Assembly (NCBI RefSeq): GCF_005870025.1
Contig: NZ_VATA01000029.1
Span: forward strand, 18,818 to 82,817
DNA from: Poseidonocella sp. HB161398
GTDB taxonomy: Bacteria; Pseudomonadota; Alphaproteobacteria; Rhodobacterales; Rhodobacteraceae
DNA length: 64,000 nucleotides
Reading direction: 5' to 3'
In this document: positions 16,699 through 25,745 of the stretch, one piece after another
How positions within the stretch are numbered: position 1 is the stretch's first letter
How the letters are laid out: the number at the start of each line of letters is the position of its first letter
Position numbers and translations under genes: made by a program
Notes under the pieces: generated by a model
Told to the model about the DNA's origin: nothing
The model's database searches: none
The model's input: only the letters and a program-made list of their open reading frames with translations

Positions 16699-18284
16699 GA
16701 GCCGCCGTCCCCGCCCGCGCCGGTGGCGGCGAGGAACCGGTCGCGGAAGGCCGCCATCGGCCAGGCGGGCAGGTCCGGCGCGGGTTCCGGGCCGGGGGTC
16801 CAGCCCCAGCCGTCGAAAAGCGCCAGCACCTCCGGCGGCCCGATCAGGTGCACCGGCACGTCCGGCCCGCGGCCCTGGGCGACGAAACCGGCCGGCTGGT
16901 GGTCGCCCAGCACGATCAGCAGCGGCACCCGCGCGCGCGGCAGCGCCGCCCAGGACAGGACCGCCTGCAGCGCGTAGTCGAGCGCCCTGCCGTAATGGTC
17001 GCGCACCCGGTCGCGATCGGCCCAGACCTCGCGCGGCGCGGGGCCCGCCGCGGCCATCGCGGCGAAGGCGCGGCCGTCGCCGACCGCCTCCCAGGGCAGC
17101 ATCTCTGCCACCGGCGTCCAGGGTGCGTGGCTGGAGATCAGCGCGATTTCGGCCATCAGCGGCCGGTCCCGCGGCGCCAGCCGGTCGAAGGCCGCCAGCG
17201 TGTACTGGTCGGGCATCGTCACCCAGTCGAAGGGCGGCCCGGCATAGCCCAGATCGGCCGCCGCCAGCACCTTGTCGAAGCCCAGCTCCGGTCCCTCGGG
17301 CCAGGGCATCGTGATCGCCGGCGCCACCGCCAGCGTGGCATAGCCCGCCTCCCGCGCGAGGTCGAAAAGCGTCAGCCGCGGGCTCTTGAGAAGCGCGCCG
17401 TAGCGCAGCTGCCCGCTCAGCGTCAGCCCGGAGGCCAGGGTGCCATGCGCCAGCCAGCTCTGCCCGCCCTGGACCGGCGAGGCCAGCCAGCCCGAGCGGA
17501 TCTGCAGCCCCGCGGCCTGCAGCGCGGCGGCGCCCGCGGCCATTGTCCGGCGGTGGCGCGCGGCATAGAGCGGGTTGTCGAAGGCGGCGCGGCCGTAGCT
17601 CTCGACGAAGACGACGGCCACGTCGCGGCCCGCGAGCCCCCCAAAGGCGCCGTCGCGCGCCTGCCACGGATCGGCCGCGGCGGCGGCGCGGAATTCGGAC
17701 AGGGCCGCGCGCGAGCGGCGCGCATCCCGCAGATGGGCGGCGGCGAGGCGGGTGGAGAAGGCGGTGCCGGGCGGGTCGGCAGGGGCCCCGCGGAGGTCGA
17801 TGACGCAGAGCGCGGCGGCGGCAAGGGCGGCGGCACCGGCGGCTGCGCGCGCGCGGCCGGGCAGGGAGCGCCCGGCCCGCGCCCAGCAGCGCAGCCCGGC
17901 CGAGAGCCCGATCCCGAGGAGAAGCAGCGCGGCGAGCGCGGCAATGGCGGCAAGTGCGGCGCCGGCCGCGCCGATGCTGCCCGCCAGCAGCTGCAGCCCG
18001 GCCGTCACCAGATGTAGATCCGCGACCGGATCGAAGCTGCGCGCGAAGGCGGCGAAGGTGGCGATATCCGCCAGCTTGAGGGCCACCAGCAGGACCAGCC
18101 CTGCGGCCAGCGCGGAGGCGGCGCGGCGGCTGCCGGTCGCGAGCAGCCCGAGGAGCAGGACCGGCAGCTCCAGCGGCAGGACGCGCAGTGCCTGCCAGCC
18201 CAGGGCCGAGGGATGGTTCGGCAGGACGAGGACTGCGCCCGCCAGGATCGCCGCAACGGCAAGGGCGGCGGCGCGGCTCTTCAT
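16695..18284 (-). CDS. membrane-anchored alkaline-phosphatase-superfamily (sulfatase/LTA-synthase-like) protein
   Basis: This 529-residue protein has about four to five N-terminal helices (residues 5-160) and a C-terminal extracytoplasmic domain of the alkaline phosphatase superfamily. Metal and active-site features are visible: VVFVESYGRAAFD near 224-236, a likely Ser276 nucleophile in GGQSW, the ISSHAPW segment and the LGDHQP metal motif. The layout resembles lipoteichoic-acid synthase, OpgB and EptA-type enzymes, which move phospho-headgroups from lipids to glycans or lipid A. The ATG at 18284 overlaps the stop of the phosphatidyltransferase gene. Candidate job: transfer or hydrolysis of a phospho-alcohol headgroup in the periplasm; the true donor and acceptor are unknown. 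Confidence 0.75.
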   Translation of the reverse strand: MKSRAAALAVAAILAGAVLVLPNHPSALGWQALRVLPLELPVLLLGLLATGSRRAASALAAGLVLLVALKLADIATFAAFARSFDPVADLHLVTAGLQLLAGSIGAAGAALAAIAALAALLLLGIGLSAGLRCWARAGRSLPGRARAAAGAAALAAAALCVIDLRGAPADPPGTAFSTRLAAAHLRDARRSRAALSEFRAAAAADPWQARDGAFGGLAGRDVAVVFVESYGRAAFDNPLYAARHRRTMAAGAAALQAAGLQIRSGWLASPVQGGQSWLAHGTLASGLTLSGQLRYGALLKSPRLTLFDLAREAGYATLAVAPAITMPWPEGPELGFDKVLAAADLGYAGPPFDWVTMPDQYTLAAFDRLAPRDRPLMAEIALISSHAPWTPVAEMLPWEAVGDGRAFAAMAAAGPAPREVWADRDRVRDHYGRALDYALQAVLSWAALPRARVPLLIVLGDHQPAGFVAQGRGPDVPVHLIGPPEVLALFDGWGWTPGPEPAPDLPAWPMAAFRDRFLAATGAGGDGGS

Positions 18285-19006
18285 CGCCGCCGGGCCAGCA
18301 AGAGGATGTCGGCGGCGAAGGACCAGGCCAGCAGCGCCAGCGCGACTGCGGCGGCCGCGTCCGACCAGGGCGGCGCCGCGGCGGGGGCCAGCAGCGCCAC
18401 CAGCGTGCCCAGCTGGAGGACGCAGACCGCCTTGCGCCGGAGCCGCTGGGGCAGCGGCGCGGCCAGCCAGGGCAGCGCCAGGGCGGCGGCGGCGAAGAGG
18501 TAGCGCATCCCCCCGAGCAGCAGGATCCAGGCCCCGGCCGCGCCGGTCCGCCAAGCGACGGCGGCCAGCAGCAGGCCGAAAAGCGCATCCGCCTCCATGT
18601 CGAAGCGCGCCCCCCAGGGCCCGGCCAGCCCGCTGCGCCGCGCGGCCGCGCCATCCGCGCCGTCAAGCGCCAGCGCCGCGGCGGCGAGGCCGAAGATCGC
18701 CCAGCCGGTGCCGCCCTCGGACAGGTCCGGACGGGTCAGCGGCAGGAGCAGCAGCATCGCCAGCGCCAGCCGCGCCAGGGTCAGCGCATTGGCGGGGCCG
18801 AGCCGCGGCGCCTGCCAGCCCAGCCGCAGGAAATGCCCGCAGATCGCGGCGGCCAGCGCGAATCCCGCGGCGGGCAGCAGCACCCATTCCCCCGCCAGCA
18901 GCGCGGAGACCGCGCAGAGCCCGAGCGCATAGAGCGCCGATAGCAGCGCCAGCATGGCCGACGGGCCGCCGGTGATCCGGCTCGGAGAAGGGTCGGGGCT
19001 GTACAT
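18281..19006 (-). CDS. CDP-alcohol phosphatidyltransferase family protein
   Basis: This 241-residue membrane protein contains the exact CDP-alcohol phosphatidyltransferase signature DG-x2-AR-x8-G-x3-D-x3-D, read here as DGAAAR, eight residues, G, ARF, D, MEA, D near residues 115-137. Such enzymes join a CDP-activated lipid and an alcohol, or the reverse, to make phospholipids. It is first in the seven-gene minus-strand operon, and its stop overlaps the start of the sulfatase-like gene. The start at 19006 has only a weak ribosome site (AGTCAGAG). A later in-frame ATG at 18955 has none. A divergent cytochrome b561 gene starts 101 bp away. Confidence 0.85.
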   Translation of the reverse strand: MYSPDPSPSRITGGPSAMLALLSALYALGLCAVSALLAGEWVLLPAAGFALAAAICGHFLRLGWQAPRLGPANALTLARLALAMLLLLPLTRPDLSEGGTGWAIFGLAAAALALDGADGAAARRSGLAGPWGARFDMEADALFGLLLAAVAWRTGAAGAWILLLGGMRYLFAAAALALPWLAAPLPQRLRRKAVCVLQLGTLVALLAPAAAPPWSDAAAAVALALLAWSFAADILLLARRR

Positions 19007-19107
19007 CTCTGACTAGATATTCGCGTTTTTCCGGCCGTCGAGCGCAACTTTTATTTTGCGGCGCAGGCCCGCTGGCCTAGGATTTCCGCGACGCAGGAGG
19101 ACGCCGC

Positions 19108-19662
19108 ATGCCGCCGATGCCGCCCGATTCAGCAGCGCCGCGCCACGCGCGGATCACCCGCGCGCTGCACTGGCTGACCGTGATCCTCGTGCTCAGCACC
19201 ATTCCCGCCGGGCTGGTGATGGTGCAGGAGGGGCTGCCGCGGCCGCTGCAGGACAGCCTGTTCCTCTGGCACAAGAATATCGGCCCGGTGATCCTGATCC
19301 TGGTGATCCTGCGCATCGCGGCGCGCCAGGTCTATCCGCCGCCGCCCGAGCCCGCCTCGCTGCCGCGCATCCTGGTGGTCGCCTCGGCCACGGTGCACTG
19401 GCTGCTCTATCTTTGCCTCGTGGTGATGGCGGTTTCCGGCATCGTCCGGGTGCAGGCCGGCGGCTATCCGATCGAGCTCTGGGACGGGCTGATCGGCGGC
19501 ATGATCGGCAAGGACGAGGCGCTGGCCAAGACGGCCATGGCGGTCCATGCCCAGGTGCGGATCGTGCTGATCGTGCTGATCCTCGGCCATGCCGGCGCCG
19601 CGACGGTCCACGGGCTGGTGCTGCGCGACGGCATCTTCCGGCGGATGTGGCCGCCCGTCTGA
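19108..19662 (+). CDS. cytochrome b561 family protein
   Basis: This 184-residue protein has four membrane helices and paired histidines placed as in bacterial di-heme cytochrome b561 (YceJ/CybB type): His21 in RALHWLTV, one in LWHKNIGP, one in TVHWLLY and others in MAVHAQVRI/GHAGAATVHG. These proteins pass electrons from quinol to periplasmic acceptors. It lies alone, divergent from the phosphatidyltransferase operon, so its partner cannot be named. A GCATCCGG/CCGGATGC hairpin follows 30 bp after the stop. Confidence 0.85.
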   Translation: MPPMPPDSAAPRHARITRALHWLTVILVLSTIPAGLVMVQEGLPRPLQDSLFLWHKNIGPVILILVILRIAARQVYPPPPEPASLPRILVVASATVHWLLYLCLVVMAVSGIVRVQAGGYPIELWDGLIGGMIGKDEALAKTAMAVHAQVRIVLIVLILGHAGAATVHGLVLRDGIFRRMWPPV

Positions 19663-19691
19663 GACAGCGGCCGTGCCGTGACCGTCCGGGA

Positions 19692-19708
19692 GCATCCGGG
19701 CCGGATGC
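19692..19708 (+). terminator. stem-loop after cytochrome b561 gene
   Basis: GCATCCGG-G-CCGGATGC is a perfect 8-bp inverted repeat about 30 bp after the gene's stop. No T-run is present. It is the best terminator candidate for the single-gene unit. Confidence 0.35.
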
Positions 19709-21313
19709 CAGCCGCTCCCGTGGAGGTCACCCTCGCCCGGACGGCATCGGTTTCCGTCCGGACCGCCTGCCTTGCCATTCCCGCAGGTCAGCGGCTGCGT
19801 GGCAAGGAGCGTTCTTCCGGCATTGCCCATGGCGGGACCGCCGGCCCGAGGCGAGGCAAGCGCTCCCCGTCGCGTGCGGATGACCCGGCGTTCCCGGAGC
19901 CGCCGGATCGGAGCGCCTGGCTTTTTCCGGGCTCCTAGCCGTGCCGCCGCGGTTGCCGGGCAACCCGGCTCAGCCCGGCGCCGCTCTTGCGGCGGTGTCG
20001 TCGGGGGGGGACGACATGCGCCATCTGCGCGCTCTCCGGACCGGACAAGCCGATACGGCCGAGTCCGATCGCCTTGCCCGGCGGCCGACATGGTGTTCCG
20101 CGACGAGCGTAACCGCAACCGCCGTTTCCGGGCGCAGGACGGCGCCGCGGCCGATCCGTGGCCAGGCGCCGAAGAACGCCCGGCAGGGCAGCGGCACGAC
20201 TTCGCTGCCGATGCCGCCAGGCGCATCCCCGGCGCGACGACGGCGTCCTGCAGCTCGAAGCCGCCGGACAGCTCGGGCGGGGGGCGGCCAGTGCCGCGAG
20301 CAGCCTGCCGGCCGGAAAGTGCATCGCGCTTGGGCAGGAAGCCCGAAATCCAGCGCTCGCGTCCGCTCCGGCTCCCGGCGGGCAGCGCGGTCCAGGCCTC
20401 CCCTTCCGGCCCGGCCCCGGCGGCGCGCCCAGATGCGGGCATATTGGCAGGCACCCGCCGCCCAACTGGGATTCGCGCGCATCCTGCGGCCGGCTTCCGG
20501 GGTGCGAGATCTGCGGTCGGCGTCCCGACCTTCGGCCCGGCGCCCCGCTGGCCACCATCAGGCCGGCGGGGCGCAGTCGCCGCTCTGGCCGCCCGGCTCG
20601 CCGGGACGATCCGAGCTGGGTGATGGCCGAGGTCCGGGAACCGCCGGCCGGGTTGTGCCGGTGGCATGGCCGGCCATCCTGCGGATGGTGACGGCAGGGT
20701 CGTCGAAGACGCAGTGCCGCCAGTCGGGCCTCGTGCGCCCGGCCGGGGCCCTCCATCGGGCAGCCATGCCGGGCCGCGACCTGGTTGCCGTGGTCCGTGC
20801 CCCGAGGGCCGCGCTCATCGTCCGCTCGCCGGTGCCCGCGATGTCATGGCCGCGCCCGGCCGCGGGCTCTGCAGGCTCACGGTGGTCCGGCAGGCACATG
20901 CCGGTCTCGAGCGCGGCGGACCTGCGACCGCGCGTTCCGTGCGCGATCCCGGCCCGCTGGCCTCGGGCCTGGCCCGGCGGCTGCCGGCCAGGGCGCTGGT
21001 GCCGACCGGGCGCGGGGCGCGGGCAAGGGCGCCCGCAAGCTCCCGGCGCTGGCCTTCGCCGCATCTGGGGAGGGGCGGCCGCGCTTTGCGCCGTCCGGGG
21101 ACGGGCCGGCACGGCAGCGGGCGCCCCGCCGTTGCGCGCCTCTCCGCGACGGTGCCCGCCGGGCAGGGGCAGAGCTCGCTCCTTGCGGGGCAACCGGGCC
21201 AGGGCCGCGATCTGGCGGCCCCGCGCGCTGTCTCGACGGCGGCTTGCATGCAGACCCCAGGCCGCAGACAGGGGCTGCGCTCCCGCAGGCCCGGCCGGGG
21301 TGCGGACGGGCGG
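19709..21313. other. 1.6-kb gene-poor GC-rich stretch
   Basis: Several long frames exist on both strands but all are Arg/Pro/Ala/Gly-rich, overlap each other, lack ribosome sites and show no family motif. I recognise no RNA gene or insertion-sequence fragment. It may be strongly decayed DNA between the cytochrome b561 gene and the AraC/TRAP block. Confidence 0.6.
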
Positions 21314-22228
21314 TCAGGCGGATTTCAGCGCCGCGCGTTCGGAGGCCGCGTCCTCGCGTTCCGAGATCGGCGGGTGCCCGAAGGTGCGGCGGTAGTCCCG
21401 GCTGAACTGCGTGGGGCTCTCATAGCCCACCGCGCGGCAAATCTCGGCCACCCCGTCCTGCGTCTCGCGCAGGCGGCGGCGCGCCTCGTACATCCGCATC
21501 GACTTCTGGAACTGCAGCGGCGTGGTCCCGGCCACCGCCTTGAAATGCGCGTGGAAGGCCGAGGCCCCCATCGCGGCGCACTGGGCCAGTTCCGCCATCT
21601 GGATGGTCTCGTTCCAATGCGCCTTGATATGCGCGATCGCCCGGGTCACCCGGCTGGCATGGCTGCCCGCGCGGGAGAGGTTGCGCAGCATCCCGCCGGC
21701 CTCGGCCATCTGCACCCGGAAATGCAGCTCCGCCTTCAGCAGCGGCAGCAGGACGCGGCGGTGCTCCGGATGGCCGGCCAGATCGAGGATGCGCCGCATC
21801 CCCTCGAGCACGTCGCGCTCGGGCGTGCCGCGCGCCACCGCATCCGCCCGCGCCCGGTCGAGGAGATGCGGCTCGATCTCCCCCTGCTGGGCGCGCAGGA
21901 TCGGAAAATCCACCGCGCAGTCGAGCGACAGGAACGGGCCTTCGCCGATCGCGGCGGGCAGGTAGAGGTCGTGCGAGACGACCAGCAGGTCGCCGGGCCC
22001 GAAGAGGACGTCCCGGTCGCCATAGCGGATCCGCTTCTGCCCGGAGAGGACCAGCGACATCACCGGGCAGAGATGGACCGGACGCATCGGAACGGTTCCC
22101 GGCTCGCGGGTGATCGTCACCCCTTCGAGGCCAGTCGGGCAGAACTCCACGGCTGGCCCATGCCCCTGGAGGAGCGTCTGAACCTGCATGGATAGATATG
22201 AAAGGATCGGCTGCATGGAGCGGATCAT
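21314..22228 (-). CDS. AraC-family transcriptional regulator
   Basis: This 304-residue protein has an AraC_N-type N-terminal domain (residues about 25-180, with QKRIRYGDRDVLFGPGDLLVVSHDLYLP) and a C-terminal double HTH: MAELAQCAAMGASAFHAHFKAV near 215-237, and the signature EICRAVGYESPTQFSRDYRRTFGHPP near 263-288. It is divergent from the TAXI-TRAP operon across a 506-bp AT-rich region with direct repeats, so it is the probable regulator of that operon. Ligand unknown; it may be the TRAP substrate. Confidence 0.9.
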   Translation of the reverse strand: MIRSMQPILSYLSMQVQTLLQGHGPAVEFCPTGLEGVTITREPGTVPMRPVHLCPVMSLVLSGQKRIRYGDRDVLFGPGDLLVVSHDLYLPAAIGEGPFLSLDCAVDFPILRAQQGEIEPHLLDRARADAVARGTPERDVLEGMRRILDLAGHPEHRRVLLPLLKAELHFRVQMAEAGGMLRNLSRAGSHASRVTRAIAHIKAHWNETIQMAELAQCAAMGASAFHAHFKAVAGTTPLQFQKSMRMYEARRRLRETQDGVAEICRAVGYESPTQFSRDYRRTFGHPPISEREDAASERAALKSA

Positions 22229-22734
22229 ACCAGATATCTCCGCCGCGTCATGATTAATTTAATGGAGGAATGGATATCTCGCGATGTCGCGCTGGATCCC
22301 GGCTGCCGACGCTCAAAGGCTGTAGAACAGCCAAATAGCTCACAAAAAATGCAGTTCTTCGGCGACTCATGAGGCGGCTGTGAAGATTCGCTGAGTCGGA
22401 TTCCATCCGGTAGAATGGAGGAATAGATATATAAAGTTGCTCAAGATCTGCATCTATTCCGCATCTTTTTTCAGCATCAGTCGTTCAGGGCGGCGCAGGA
22501 TCGGGCAAGTGGAGAGCTGCCGCGCGAAATCTGTGCCGCGGGCGGGAAAAGCTGTGGCCAAGCCGCGCGCCATTCTCCCAATACCGTTTGCAGGCAAATG
22601 TTCTGCCGCGGTCCTGCCTGCCGGCGGGCGCGGCGGGCAGAGACCGGCGCTGTCCGCCTCCCGGGCTGCCCGGCCATGCCGACGGATCCCAGTGCGCGGT
22701 CAACGCGCCATTGACGAAACAACAGGAGACACGA
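22229..22734. promoter_or_regulatory. AraC-TRAP divergent control region
   Basis: This 506-bp gap is markedly more AT-rich than its surroundings from about 22240 to 22480. It holds a 17-base direct repeat AATGGAGGAATRGATAT at 22261-22277 and 22414-22430, and the inverted repeat GGCTGT-AGA-ACAGCC at 22318-22332. Direct repeats are usual for AraC binding. No gene was seen in it. Confidence 0.5.
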
Positions 22735-23703
22735 ATGAAGACGCTGCTGAGCACGACATTTCTCGCCCTGGCCGCCGCGATGGCCGCGCAATCGGCTGAC
22801 GCCCGCAACATCACGCTCTGCGGCGCGAGCCCGGGCGGGCTCTGGACGCTGATCGGCGCGGGGCTCGATGCCGCCGTGCGCGCCGAGGATCCGGATTCGA
22901 CCGTGACCTACCAGACCTCCTCGGGCGGGTTCGCGAATATCGCCCAGCTGGCCTCGGGCACCTGCGACCTGGCCATCGCCCATGTCGGCGAGGCGCAGAT
23001 CGCGATGAAGGGCGCCGCGCCCTTCACCGCGCCGATGACGGAATTCGGGGCGGTCGCGCTGCTCTACGACCGGGCGCCGATGCATTTCCTGATCGCGAAG
23101 GCGACCGCGGACGAATACGGGCTGTCCTCGATCTCCGATCTGGGCGCGGGCGAGGTCCCGCTCGACATCGTGTCGAACCGCAAGGGCATCCTGCCCTCGA
23201 TCCTGCTGGAGGCGTCGCTGGAGAAGGTCGGCGAAAGCTACGGCAAGCTCGAGGATGACGGCGGCTCGGTCCAGTACGAGGGCAGCGGCGAAGCGCAGAG
23301 CATCATGAGCGACGGGCGCGCCGACATGTGGGTGAACGCGACCTTCATCGGCACCAGCGCGGTGCAGGCAATCGCCCAGGCCCGCGAGATGACCCTGCTT
23401 TCGGTGCCCGACGAAGTGATATCCGAGATGGCGGAAGAATACGGCTCGCAGCCGGTGACGATCGAGGCCGGCGCCTATCCCTGGCTCGACCATGACGTGA
23501 AGACCTTCGGCGCGCGGGCGACGCTGCTGGCCTCGAAGACGGCAGATCCCGAGCTGGTCGCACTGGTGGCCACGGCGATCCGCGACCATGCCGGCGAGAT
23601 CGCCGGGGTGCACAAGGCGCTCGGCGGCTTCACCGCCGAGTTCGCGGCCTCGCTCGACGCCGTGCCCTACCTGCCCGGCGCCGCAGAGATCTACGGCAAG
23701 TAA
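22735..23703 (+). CDS. TAXI-family TRAP transporter substrate-binding protein
   Basis: This 322-residue periplasmic protein starts with a Sec signal (LAAAMAAQSADA-R near 23) and follows the TAXI subgroup of TRAP binding proteins: GASPGGLWTLIGAGLDAAV near 32-50, then QTSSGGFANIAQLASGTCDLAIAH, where the ligand is caught. AACAGGAGACACGA precedes the ATG, giving a good ribosome site. It supplies substrate to the fused TRAP permease encoded next, driven by the sodium or proton gradient. The downstream NadC-like and PhnN-phosphorylase genes hint at a nucleotide-precursor or aromatic acid such as quinolinate; that is inference. Confidence 0.88.
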   Translation: MKTLLSTTFLALAAAMAAQSADARNITLCGASPGGLWTLIGAGLDAAVRAEDPDSTVTYQTSSGGFANIAQLASGTCDLAIAHVGEAQIAMKGAAPFTAPMTEFGAVALLYDRAPMHFLIAKATADEYGLSSISDLGAGEVPLDIVSNRKGILPSILLEASLEKVGESYGKLEDDGGSVQYEGSGEAQSIMSDGRADMWVNATFIGTSAVQAIAQAREMTLLSVPDEVISEMAEEYGSQPVTIEAGAYPWLDHDVKTFGARATLLASKTADPELVALVATAIRDHAGEIAGVHKALGGFTAEFAASLDAVPYLPGAAEIYGK

Positions 23704-23712
23704 CCGGCAGCT

Positions 23713-23743
23713 GGCCTGCGTCCCCCGCGCGGGGGCGCAGGCC
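23713..23743 (+). terminator. stem-loop between TRAP binding protein and permease
   Basis: GGCCTGCG, a bulged T, CCCCC, loop GCGC, GGGGG and CGCAGGCC form a 13-bp stem ten bases after the binding-protein stop. Its place suggests partial termination or 3-prime protection that raises binding-protein over permease levels. Confidence 0.5.
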
Positions 23744-23802
23744 CATTTCCCTTGGCGTCGACACGCCCGGCCGACCGCCCTCCGACCACAAGCGAGCGCC
23801 CC

Positions 23803-25704
23803 ATGAAGACCCTCTCCCTTCTCTTCAACACCTGTCCCCGCCGCGAACCGCAGGGCTGGCTCAGATGGCCGATGCTGGTCTACGGGGCCGGGGTGGCGCT
23901 CTGGGTGCTGTCGGCGGCGACCTGGATGCGGGTGGATTCGCTGGCGGTCACCATCATCTTCCTGTCGCTGATCCTGGCGCCGTCCTTCCTCGTCGTCGGC
24001 GGCAGCGCGGGCGCCTCGCGCACGCGGCCCTCCTGGTTCGACTGGGTGCTGAGCGCCTCGGCAGCGGCCACCGCGGTCTATTTCATCGCCCATATCGAGG
24101 ACACGGCCGAGCGGATCTCGCTTCTCAGCCCGCTGGCCTGGCACCAGTTCCTCTTTGCCGCGGCGATCATCCTGCTGACGCTGGAGGTCACCCGCCGCAC
24201 GGTGGGGCTATTCCTGATGCTGCTGGTCATGGGCTTCATCGCCTACAACCTCCTGGGCCACCTGATCGTCGGCGCCATGGGCCATGGCTACATCTCGCTG
24301 TCGCATTTCGTCGATATCAGCGTCTACACCTCGGACGGGCTCTTCGGCACGCCGGTGCAGGTGGCGGCGACCTATGCCTTCCTCTTCGTGCTCTTCGGCA
24401 CGATCCTCGAACGCGCGGGCGGCGGCGCCTTCTTCTTCGGCCTCTCCGCCGCGCTGACCGGCCGCGCGCCGGGCGGGCCCGCCAAGATCGCCGTCTTCTC
24501 CTCGGCGCTCTTCGGCACCATGTCGGGCAGCCCGACCTCGGACGTGGTCGCCACCGGCTCGATCACCATCCCGATGATGAAGAAGCTCGGCTACCGCCCC
24601 GAGATGGCGGCGGGCACCGAGGTCGCGGCCTCGACCGGCGGCAGCCTGCTTCCCCCCGTGATGGGCTCGGCCGCCTTCATCATGGCCGAGGTGACGGGCA
24701 TCGACTATGTCTCGATCTGCCTTGCGGCCATCGTGCCGGCGCTGGTCTACTACGCCGCGATCTACATGCAGGTGCACATGCGGGCCCGCACGCTGAAGCT
24801 CGCCCCGCTCGATCCGGCCGAGGTGCCGCGGGCGCGCGACGTGCTGCGCAGCGGCTGGCCCTACCTGATCCCGCTCGCCGGCATGACCGTGATGCTCGCC
24901 GCGCACTATTCGGCGACGCTGACCGCGGTCGTGGCCTCGGCGCTGACCTGGCTCGTCGCCCTCCTGCGGCGCGACACGCGGCTGGGCCTCGTCCGCACGC
25001 TCGAAGTGCTGGCCGAAAGCACGACGCGGATGATCGGCGTGACCGGCGCCTGTGCCGCGGCCGGGCTGGTGGTCGGCGGCATCACCATGACCGGGCTGGC
25101 CTCGAAATTCTCGATCCTGGCCTTCTCGCTGGTCGGCGAGAACGACTTCCTGATCCTCGTGCTCTCGGCGCTGGTCACGATCATCCTCGGTCTCGGCATG
25201 CCCACCCCGTCGGCCTATGTGCTGGCGGCCGTGCTGGTGGCGCCGACGCTGGTCAACGACCTCGGCCTGCCGCTCCTGGCGGTGCACATGTTCATTCTCT
25301 ACTACGCCGTGCTCTCGGCTATGACGCCGCCCGTGGCCGTGGCCTCCTTCGCCGCCGCCGCCATCGCGGATGCGAACCCGGTCAAGATCTCGCTCGAAGC
25401 GATGCAGCTGGCCGTGGCCGCCTTCGTCATGCCCTTCGCCTTCATCGCCAATCCCGGGATGCTGCAGCCGCTGGCCTCCTTCGGCGACGCGATCGCGGCG
25501 GCCGGCGTAGTGGCAGGGGCGATCTCGATCGCCGCCTCGCTGGAAATCACCCGGCATGTCCACCGCCCGAGCGGGCTGGCCATGCTGGCCGGCGGGCTCC
25601 TGCTGCTGACGCCCTGGAGCTGGGCCAAGATCGCCGGGCTCGTGCTGCTGGCGGCCGCCTGGGCGCATAGCCGCCGCTCCGCCCGATCCACCGTGCCGGC
25701 CTGA
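23803..25704 (+). CDS. TRAP transporter fused permease (4TM/12TM)
   Basis: This 633-residue protein fuses the small (DctQ-like) and large (DctM-like) TRAP membrane subunits, the usual form that works with TAXI binding proteins. The first helices (about 15-115) form the small part. The DctM part shows SGSPTSDVVATGSITIPMMKKLGYRPEMAAGTEVAASTGGSLLPPVMGSAAFIMAE in the centre and the second repeat GLGMPTPSAYVLAAVLVAPTL, both family hallmarks. I took the ATG at 23803; a TTG 51 bases earlier would add a non-membrane, Arg/Pro-rich stretch. It passes the TAXI ligand across the inner membrane. Confidence 0.9.
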   Translation: MKTLSLLFNTCPRREPQGWLRWPMLVYGAGVALWVLSAATWMRVDSLAVTIIFLSLILAPSFLVVGGSAGASRTRPSWFDWVLSASAAATAVYFIAHIEDTAERISLLSPLAWHQFLFAAAIILLTLEVTRRTVGLFLMLLVMGFIAYNLLGHLIVGAMGHGYISLSHFVDISVYTSDGLFGTPVQVAATYAFLFVLFGTILERAGGGAFFFGLSAALTGRAPGGPAKIAVFSSALFGTMSGSPTSDVVATGSITIPMMKKLGYRPEMAAGTEVAASTGGSLLPPVMGSAAFIMAEVTGIDYVSICLAAIVPALVYYAAIYMQVHMRARTLKLAPLDPAEVPRARDVLRSGWPYLIPLAGMTVMLAAHYSATLTAVVASALTWLVALLRRDTRLGLVRTLEVLAESTTRMIGVTGACAAAGLVVGGITMTGLASKFSILAFSLVGENDFLILVLSALVTIILGLGMPTPSAYVLAAVLVAPTLVNDLGLPLLAVHMFILYYAVLSAMTPPVAVASFAAAAIADANPVKISLEAMQLAVAAFVMPFAFIANPGMLQPLASFGDAIAAAGVVAGAISIAASLEITRHVHRPSGLAMLAGGLLLLTPWSWAKIAGLVLLAAAWAHSRRSARSTVPA

Positions 25705-25745
25705 GCCCGCACAAGACCCCATTCGACTGACCTTAAGGACCCACC

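Noticed and set aside
15775..18666. One 963-codon minus-strand protein covering several genes
   Set aside because: Only its last 307 codons show a real family (UPF0104). The upstream part is out of frame with the sulfatase-like and phosphatidyltransferase genes, so the GTG at 16698 is the true start.
20000..21300. Hidden genes in the 19.7-21.3 kb stretch
   Set aside because: Several 150-500-codon frames overlap on both strands, but composition is biased toward Arg/Pro/Ala, starts lack ribosome sites and no motif is seen.
22440..22500. CTTTTTTCAGCATCAG near 22465 as an end of the 159-bp repeat
   Set aside because: The word resembles one terminal repeat, but no partner end is found about 159 bp away on either side.
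24208..25722. A 504-codon minus-strand frame inside the TRAP permease gene
   Set aside because: It reads as a His/Arg/Gln-rich shadow of the permease gene without ribosome site or motif.
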